From: JBAZLV01 sp041650055
Lineage (GTDB): Bacteria > Nitrospirota > UBA9217
Assembly: GCA_041650055.1 (NCBI GenBank)
Contig: JBAZLV010000003.1
Location: 60,628-124,627 of the forward strand
DNA length: 64,000 nt
Direction of reading: 5' to 3'
Shown: positions 58,761-64,000 of the stretch, piece by piece
Layout of the letters: each line of letters begins with the position of its first letter
How positions within the stretch are numbered: the first letter of the stretch is position 1
Notes under the pieces: model-generated
What the model saw: the letters and a program-made list of their open reading frames with translations, nothing else
Database searches by the model: none
Told to the model about the DNA's origin: nothing
Program-made: the position numbers and the translations under genes

Positions 58761-59645
58761 ATGCGAGATTATAAAAATGTAAGTGTTCCAAAACAGTACC
58801 GTACCGTAACTCGGGCAACCAGACAACGGGTCCTTCTGAACCGTCCAAAGGCTCGAAGCGGGAACTGGTTTCCCCGGGCAAAAAACGCGGCACAAAAATG
58901 TCTGCTCATCATGCTTCTCGCGGCTGCCGGCTGGCTGGGCTGGCAGGCATACCGCGTTATCACCCATGCTCACGTATTTCAGATTTCAGGTGTTGATGTG
59001 AAAGGGGTGCGGCAGCTTACGGAAGCTGATTTGAAAGAAATCGTTGGTGTGTTCACCGGGCAGAATATTTTTCAGGCTGATCTGAACGCAGCAGTGATTC
59101 GAGCCCAGGCAAACCCATGGATCAATAGTATAAGCATTTCCCGGCGGCTGCCGGACAGGATCAGCATGGTGGTGACCGAGCGGGTACCGTTCGCAATTTT
59201 GGATACCGGGAAAAACCGGTTCCTTGTGGATGTCAGCGGGGTAGTCATTACCCGGGTTCCGAATGACCAGACAGGGCTCTGGCCGTTTCCCGCTGTTTCG
59301 ATAAAGGATTACCGGGCAATGCCAGGGGAACAGATCGCGCTGGAAGGCATGCACGAAGCCTTGAAGCTTCTGGGAGAAATTACAAAACGCGGAGGATGGG
59401 AACTCCAGGAATTAACCATCAAGGCAGGGACTCCTGAGTCGCTCACCGTGGTGTATGCAGGTCATGAATTCAGATTCGGGAGCGGCCGATATGGGGAAAA
59501 ACTAAAAAGACTTTTTGAAGTGATGACGGATATGAAGCAGCGTGGCCAGGATATTGCGTATGTTGATCTTCGCCCAATGCGGCAGGTTGCGGTGATGCCT
59601 AAAAAAGAAGAAAAACGAGTAACAATACGGAAAAAAAGAACATGA
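58761..59645 (+). CDS. ftsQ: cell division protein FtsQ
   Basis: 294 residues: a basic cytoplasmic start, one membrane segment (LLIMLLAAAGWLGWQAY), then a POTRA domain (VFQISGVDVKGVRQLTEADL, NPWINSISISRRLPDRISMV) and the FtsQ beta domain. The C-terminus is basic and Lys-rich (KKEEKRVTIRKK). It links early and late divisome proteins. Position between ddl and ftsA is classical. Confidence 0.93.
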   Translation: MRDYKNVSVPKQYRTVTRATRQRVLLNRPKARSGNWFPRAKNAAQKCLLIMLLAAAGWLGWQAYRVITHAHVFQISGVDVKGVRQLTEADLKEIVGVFTGQNIFQADLNAAVIRAQANPWINSISISRRLPDRISMVVTERVPFAILDTGKNRFLVDVSGVVITRVPNDQTGLWPFPAVSIKDYRAMPGEQIALEGMHEALKLLGEITKRGGWELQELTIKAGTPESLTVVYAGHEFRFGSGRYGEKLKRLFEVMTDMKQRGQDIAYVDLRPMRQVAVMPKKEEKRVTIRKKRT

Positions 59646-59670
59646 CCACTCATGTGCCAGGGGGTGTATA

Positions 59671-60891
59671 GTGGCAAAAAAAATGGATAACGTGCTCGTC
59701 GGGCTCGATCTGGGAACGACCAAGGTGTGCGCTATTGTCGGAGAAGTAAAAGAGGGAGGCCGGGTCGATATTATCGGGATCGGCATCAATCCTTCACATG
59801 GCTTGAAAAAAGGCGTGGTTGTGAACATTGACAGCACGGTTGAATCCATAAAAAAAGCCGTGCATGAAGCTGAACTCATGGCCGGAGTTGAGATCAATTC
59901 CGTGTATGTCGGGATTTCCGGCGGGCATATCAAGGGAATCAATTCACGAGGCGTGGCAGCAATCAAAAACCGTGAAGTGGGCTCAGCCGATGTTGCCCGT
60001 GCGATCGACGGCGCGCGTGCAGTCAATATTCCGCTCGATCAGCAGATTCTCCATGTGCTTCCGCAGGAATTCATTATTGATGATCAGGACGGTATCAAGG
60101 AGCCGCTCGGCATGTCCGGGACTCGGCTCGACGTCAAAGTCCACATTATCACCGGCGCGGTGACTGCAATCCAGAACATTGTAAAAAGCTGTTCGCGGGC
60201 GGGATTAAGCGTGCATGACCTTGTGCTCCAGCCACTGGCATCGAGCAGGGCGGTATTGACCGCTGAAGAACAGGAACTTGGCGTGGTGGTAGTTGATATC
60301 GGAGGCGGGACAACGGATCTTGCATTTTTTCTTGAAGGAAGCCTGTGGCATACGGAAGTGCTTCCGATCGGCGGCAACCACCTGACGAACGATATTGCGA
60401 TCGGGCTTCGCACGCCTGCATCCGAAGCGGAGAAGATCAAAATCAAATTCGGATGCGCGCTTTCATCTCTCGTGAAACACGAAGAAACGCTGGATGTCCC
60501 GAGCGTTGGAGGACGACCACCCCGGCTTCTTTCTCGACAGATTTTATGCGAGATCATAGAACCGCGCGTGGAGGAGTTATTCGGCATGGTGCAGCAGCGG
60601 CTCAAGAAGACCGGGTTTGAGGATATGTTTGCATCCGGTGTCGTCCTGACCGGGGGGACTGCGCTCATGGAAGGGGTGCAGGATGCTGCTGAGCGTTACC
60701 TTGGCCTTCCTGTCCGCTGTGGAACACCGCGCAATATTGGTGGGCTTATGGATGTGGTAAACAGCCCTATTTATGCGACAGGAGTCGGGCTCGTTATTTA
60801 CGGGGCCGAGAACCAGGTGGAACAGCCACGTGCTTTCCGAAGCGTTGGAAGCGTGAATAAGTTCTGGAAATGGCTGGGAGAGTATATTTAA
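59671..60891 (+). CDS. ftsA: cell division protein FtsA
   Basis: 406-residue actin-like ATPase that tethers FtsZ to the membrane. The phosphate loops are VGLDLGTTKVCAIVG and VVDIGGGTTDLAFF; the 1C/SHS2 insertion includes GISGGHIKGINSRG. The last residues (VNKFWKWLGEYI) form the amphipathic membrane-targeting helix. It starts at GTG 59671 after AGGGGGTG. Confidence 0.96.
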   Translation: MAKKMDNVLVGLDLGTTKVCAIVGEVKEGGRVDIIGIGINPSHGLKKGVVVNIDSTVESIKKAVHEAELMAGVEINSVYVGISGGHIKGINSRGVAAIKNREVGSADVARAIDGARAVNIPLDQQILHVLPQEFIIDDQDGIKEPLGMSGTRLDVKVHIITGAVTAIQNIVKSCSRAGLSVHDLVLQPLASSRAVLTAEEQELGVVVVDIGGGTTDLAFFLEGSLWHTEVLPIGGNHLTNDIAIGLRTPASEAEKIKIKFGCALSSLVKHEETLDVPSVGGRPPRLLSRQILCEIIEPRVEELFGMVQQRLKKTGFEDMFASGVVLTGGTALMEGVQDAAERYLGLPVRCGTPRNIGGLMDVVNSPIYATGVGLVIYGAENQVEQPRAFRSVGSVNKFWKWLGEYI

Positions 60892-60947
60892 ATACGGAAT
60901 AAAGGCCTGCTGAACGTAAATGAGTTTCCTACTTTATTGGAGGGACC

Positions 60948-62174
60948 ATGGAAGACAATCTTGAACTTCGCTTTCAAGATATCATGGAGTTTATAGCTGA
61001 TTCAGCCAAAGAAACCCAGAAAATGGAACCGCAGGAAGAGAGGAGGGCAAACGGGATGTTCGAATTTGAAGAGGAAAAACTGCCTGCTGTCATCAAAGTG
61101 ATTGGTGTCGGAGGAGGCGGGAGTAATGCCGTAAACAGTATGATCCAGTCCGAAATCAAGGGAGTGCAGTTTATTGTGGCGAACACCGATATGCAGGCTC
61201 TGGATCTTTCCCGGGCGCCCATGAAACTTCAGATTGGTTCCAAACTTACCTGTGGACGGGGAGCTGGCGCCAATCCGGAGATCGGACGCTCTGCGGCACT
61301 TGAAGACGCGGACAAAATTTCTGCAGCGATCTCCGGTGCTGACATGGTTTTCATCACTGCCGGCATGGGCGGAGGAACAGGGACCGGAGCTGCGCCCATT
61401 ATCGCAAGCCTGGTGCGGGAAGCAGGCGCATTGGCTGTTGGTGTTGTCACTCGACCGTTCAGTTTCGAGGGCGAGACGCGTTCCCGCAAGGCCGATGAAG
61501 GAGTGAACGAACTTAAGAAAAACGTGGATGCACTTATCGTGATCCCCAATGAACGACTCCTGAATCTTGCCGAAAAGAGGACTACCCTGCTTGAATCATT
61601 CAAACTTGCGGACGACGTGCTCGGCCAGGCAGTCAAAGGTATTTCGGATGTGGTCATGGTTCCGGGATACGTGAATGTTGATTTCGCAGACGTCAAGACC
61701 GTGATGTCAAATCGCGGCAGAGCTGTCATGGGCACCGGCATTGCGCGAGGAGAGGGAAGAGCGACCGAAGCAGCACAACGTGCCATTGCCAGCCCGCTGC
61801 TTGAAGACGGCTCTATCAAGGGAGCGCGTGCTGTCCTGATCAATATTACCGGCGGCAATGATATGGGTATCTATGAGCTGAATGAAGCATCCGCGATCAT
61901 CAAAGAAGAGGTTGATCCGGGAGCAAACATTATTTTCGGTGCTGTAATCAATTCCGGGTTGAGCGAGGATGTGATCATAACCGTTATTGCGACCGGCTTT
62001 GATGAAGAAGGGATCAAGGAACGCGTGAAGCGGCCGGTCAGTCTGAAGGAATTCATGAAAGTCGTTGACAAACCAAAGCGAAAACAGGAAGCATTCGATT
62101 TCAGGAATGATGCGCTCGGGATCGGCGGAGAAGATCTTGATCGGCCAACATTCTTACGGAGGCAGGCGGATTAG
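60948..62174 (+). CDS. ftsZ: cell division GTPase FtsZ
   Basis: 408 residues from the first ATG. The GTP-binding tubulin signature is GMGGGTGTGAAPIIASL, preceded by VIGVGGGGSNAVNSM and followed by NERLLNLAEKRTTL. The C-terminal peptide LDRPTFLRRQAD is the usual FtsA-binding tail. Residues 1-36 (rich in Glu, Asp and Gln) are an extension beyond the common MFEFEEEK start; the latter ATG (61056) has its own AGGAGG. GGAGGG precedes the first ATG. The dcw series ends here. Confidence 0.96.
   Translation: MEDNLELRFQDIMEFIADSAKETQKMEPQEERRANGMFEFEEEKLPAVIKVIGVGGGGSNAVNSMIQSEIKGVQFIVANTDMQALDLSRAPMKLQIGSKLTCGRGAGANPEIGRSAALEDADKISAAISGADMVFITAGMGGGTGTGAAPIIASLVREAGALAVGVVTRPFSFEGETRSRKADEGVNELKKNVDALIVIPNERLLNLAEKRTTLLESFKLADDVLGQAVKGISDVVMVPGYVNVDFADVKTVMSNRGRAVMGTGIARGEGRATEAAQRAIASPLLEDGSIKGARAVLINITGGNDMGIYELNEASAIIKEEVDPGANIIFGAVINSGLSEDVIITVIATGFDEEGIKERVKRPVSLKEFMKVVDKPKRKQEAFDFRNDALGIGGEDLDRPTFLRRQAD
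61041..61058 (+). promoter_or_regulatory. internal ribosome site and alternative ftsZ start
   Basis: AGGAGG (61041-61046) stands 9 bases before an in-frame ATG (61056-61058) that yields the family-typical MFEFEEEKLPAVIKVIGVGG. A short FtsZ of 372 residues could be made from here. Confidence 0.5.
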
Positions 62175-62197
62175 CTTATCGCTCGTAAATAATCTTC

Positions 62198-63970
62198 ATG
62201 CGATTCAAATCACCTCAGATTGACGGTTATGTGGTTTATGCAGTAAGCGGCGTGAATACCATCTCGTTTGCAATTGATTTTGAAAATGCCGATACCACCG
62301 GCCTTCTTGGCTTTGCAGTTGAACGTGAAGATCACCAAAGCAGCGAACGATATTTCATGCGCGGTTTTAAAATATTCAAGGAACTGATTCCCCATCCCTA
62401 TCCCAACATGGAAGTGAGCACGTTCGATCATCCGATTCAAAGTTTTGTCTGGGATGATTTTACTGCCAAACCCGAACATTCCTATACCTATTTCTTTTAT
62501 CCCATCACTGGACAGGTGAAGAACCTTAAACGAAGTACGAAACCTATTCCCATCCAGGTTACTACTGAACCGTTATACAGCAAAACTGACGAGCATGACA
62601 TTTTTTTCAACCGAGGAATTGCGAGCAGTCAGGCGTATGCACGGAAATTCGGCAATATAGCCCCTGACAAAATCAACGATCCGGAAAAACAGGAAAGTGC
62701 TTATACTTGGTTAAGCAGGGATTTGAAAGATGCGATACTGAACTTTATTGCACAGGCTCAAAAGGGAGATGCACTTCTCGGATGTTTCTATGAGTTTCGT
62801 TATCAGCCTGTTGCGGATGCATTCAAAGAAGCAATCAAACGAGGCGTTGATATCAGGATTATTATCGATGCAAAGCCGAATGCAGAAGGTTTTCCCAGAA
62901 ATGATAATTTAAAAATAATCAAAAAAGCCGGTATCCCGATTAAGAATATTATTAAACGGGAAGCAAATAAGGACAAAATTCAACATAATAAGTTTATTGT
63001 TTTTTTGAAAGGGAGCGAACGAAAACCATGCGCGGTTTGGACCGGCTCAACGAATATTTCCGAAGGCGGGATATTCGGCCAGACGAATGTTGGCCACTGG
63101 ATCAAGCATGAAGAAACAGCTCAGAAATATAAACAGTATTGGGATATGCTGAGCAGTGATCCGGGAGGCGCTTCTAATGATGACCGGTCAAAAAAAATCC
63201 AGAAGAACAAACTGTTTAAACAGAATGTGGTAACCATCACGGATGATATTGAGCCTGAGCGTATTCCCGATATTCCAAAGGGAATTACTCCGATTTTCAG
63301 TCCTCGTCAGAAAATCACCATGTTGAATACGTATGCTAAGATGCTTGATCATGCCGCAGATTGTTCTTGTATCACATTGGCCTTCGGTATCAGCGACGTA
63401 TTCAAGCAGATTCTTGCTGATAATACGTCGAAAGATCAGATTACCTTCATGCTTCTGGAAAAAAAAGATCGTCCCAATCCGAGGAGTAACAAGCAATTTA
63501 CCTATGTAGGGGCCGGCAACAATGTGTACAAGGCATGGGGTTCCTATATTCATGACCCGTTGTATCAATGGACCCGTGAAACAGATACACTGCTTATGGG
63601 CATGAACAAGCATGTAAGATAGATTCATTCAAAATTTTTGCTTGCCGATCCTTTGAGCGATGATCCGATCGTCGTTACCGGTTCTGCAAATTTCAGCAGC
63701 CCTTCCACTACCGATAATGATGAGAATATGATCATTATTCGGGGCAATAAACGGGCGGCTGATATTTATTTTACGGAATTTAACCGGCTGTTTAATCATT
63801 ATTACTTCAGGGCTGTACAGGAGAAGTTGTCTTTTGACGAGAAAAATAAACAACCGCAGGAGAATAGTCTTTTCCTTTCCCCTACCGACGATTGGCTGAA
63901 AAAATATCAAGAAGGAAAACTAAGATACAAACGCGTCAAGATGTTCTGCAAAATGCAGGGATGTGGTTAG
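62198..63970 (+). pseudogene. phospholipase D-like protein interrupted by an in-frame TAG
   Basis: The frame runs from ATG 62198 to a TAG at 63620-63622 (474 residues) and continues in the same frame for 115 codons to a TAG at 63968. The first HKD motif is HNKF (H263, K265) with AVWTGSTNISEGG. The second HKD motif, IHSKFLLADP then VVTGSANFSS, begins right after the stop, where family members usually carry a tyrosine (Y-I-H-x-K). One base change of TAT or TAC would give this TAG. Without readthrough the enzyme lacks half its catalytic centre. The N-terminal 150 residues are not recognised. Confidence 0.75.
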
Positions 63971-64000
63971 GCTCTCTTAGCTGTCTTTGTGAGCAGAGGA

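Noticed and set aside
63620..63622. Genome-wide recoding of TAG to an amino acid
   Set aside because: Several intact genes in the window end naturally in TAG at their family-typical length, so TAG works as a stop.

Overview
The window is chromosomal DNA of moderate GC content from a diderm bacterium. Its gene content is mostly core: a complete division and cell-wall (dcw) cluster, a ribosomal protein / EF-Ts / UMP kinase / RRF block, dnaG-rpoD, RNase P RNA, a CAU tRNA and arginine and pyrimidine biosynthesis. The MurE DNPR motif (meso-diaminopimelate wall), a lipoprotein signal, a minimal SufC/SufB-like pair, an Acr3 arsenite pump, TrpB2, and dispersed GTCATTGCGAG-type and CAAATAACAAATAA-type repeats suggest an uncultured Nitrospirota- or Desulfobacterota-like lineage. 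That placement is inference only; no sequence search was possible.

Layout. 1-6880 (minus strand): the 5' part of a SufB/D-like scaffold gene and sufC behind a structured leader, then a six-gene arsenic/thiol-redox operon (permease, CxxC mini-thioredoxin, ArsR, Acr3, exported thioredoxin, CcdA), then cysM-dcd. 7000-15650: NCS2 purine permease, small secreted and unknown proteins, aspA, a 37-residue membrane peptide behind a -24/-12 (sigma-54) promoter, pyrB, a hemerythrin-like protein, a lipoprotein, DUF2934 and an exported TPR protein. 15640-23240: rpsB-tsf-pyrH-frr on the minus strand, divergent from rplM-rpsI, argC-argJ and rpsU-yqeY on the plus strand. 23320-30760: NIF3-like gene, mutS2, dnaG, rpoD and the CAU tRNA. 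30860-36850: a zinc-ribbon coiled-coil protein, RNase HI, RNase P RNA, an Smr protein, a MutY-like glycosylase without its Fe-S cysteines, a radical SAM/SPASM protein, an Lrp-type sensor domain and trpB2.

36850-43700 is the most accessory-looking part: three different dispersed repeats around a terminator, a DUF3800 gene, then prfC, plsC, two small conserved proteins, dus, and a DUF1810-HNH pair. 43795-62174 is the dcw cluster, started by a near-consensus sigma-70 promoter and three MraZ boxes at exact 10-bp spacing: mraZ, STAS, rsmH, ftsL, ftsI, murE, murF, mraY, murD, ftsW, (repeat), murG, murC, murB, ddl, ftsQ, ftsA, ftsZ. It supplies the soluble and lipid-linked steps from UDP-MurNAc to lipid II, the septal synthase and the Z-ring. 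Unusual here are the STAS gene after mraZ, a GATGC-type repeat tract between ftsW and murG, and two well-placed starts for ftsZ. The window ends with a phospholipase-D-like gene interrupted by one in-frame amber codon just before its second HKD motif.

The observations most worth following are the sigma-54 micro-protein, the Suf leader RNA, the STAS gene in the dcw operon, the amber-interrupted PLD gene, the repeat that supplies the end of the RNase HI gene, and the arsenic/thiol-redox operon. No CRISPR array, prophage or complete insertion sequence was seen.
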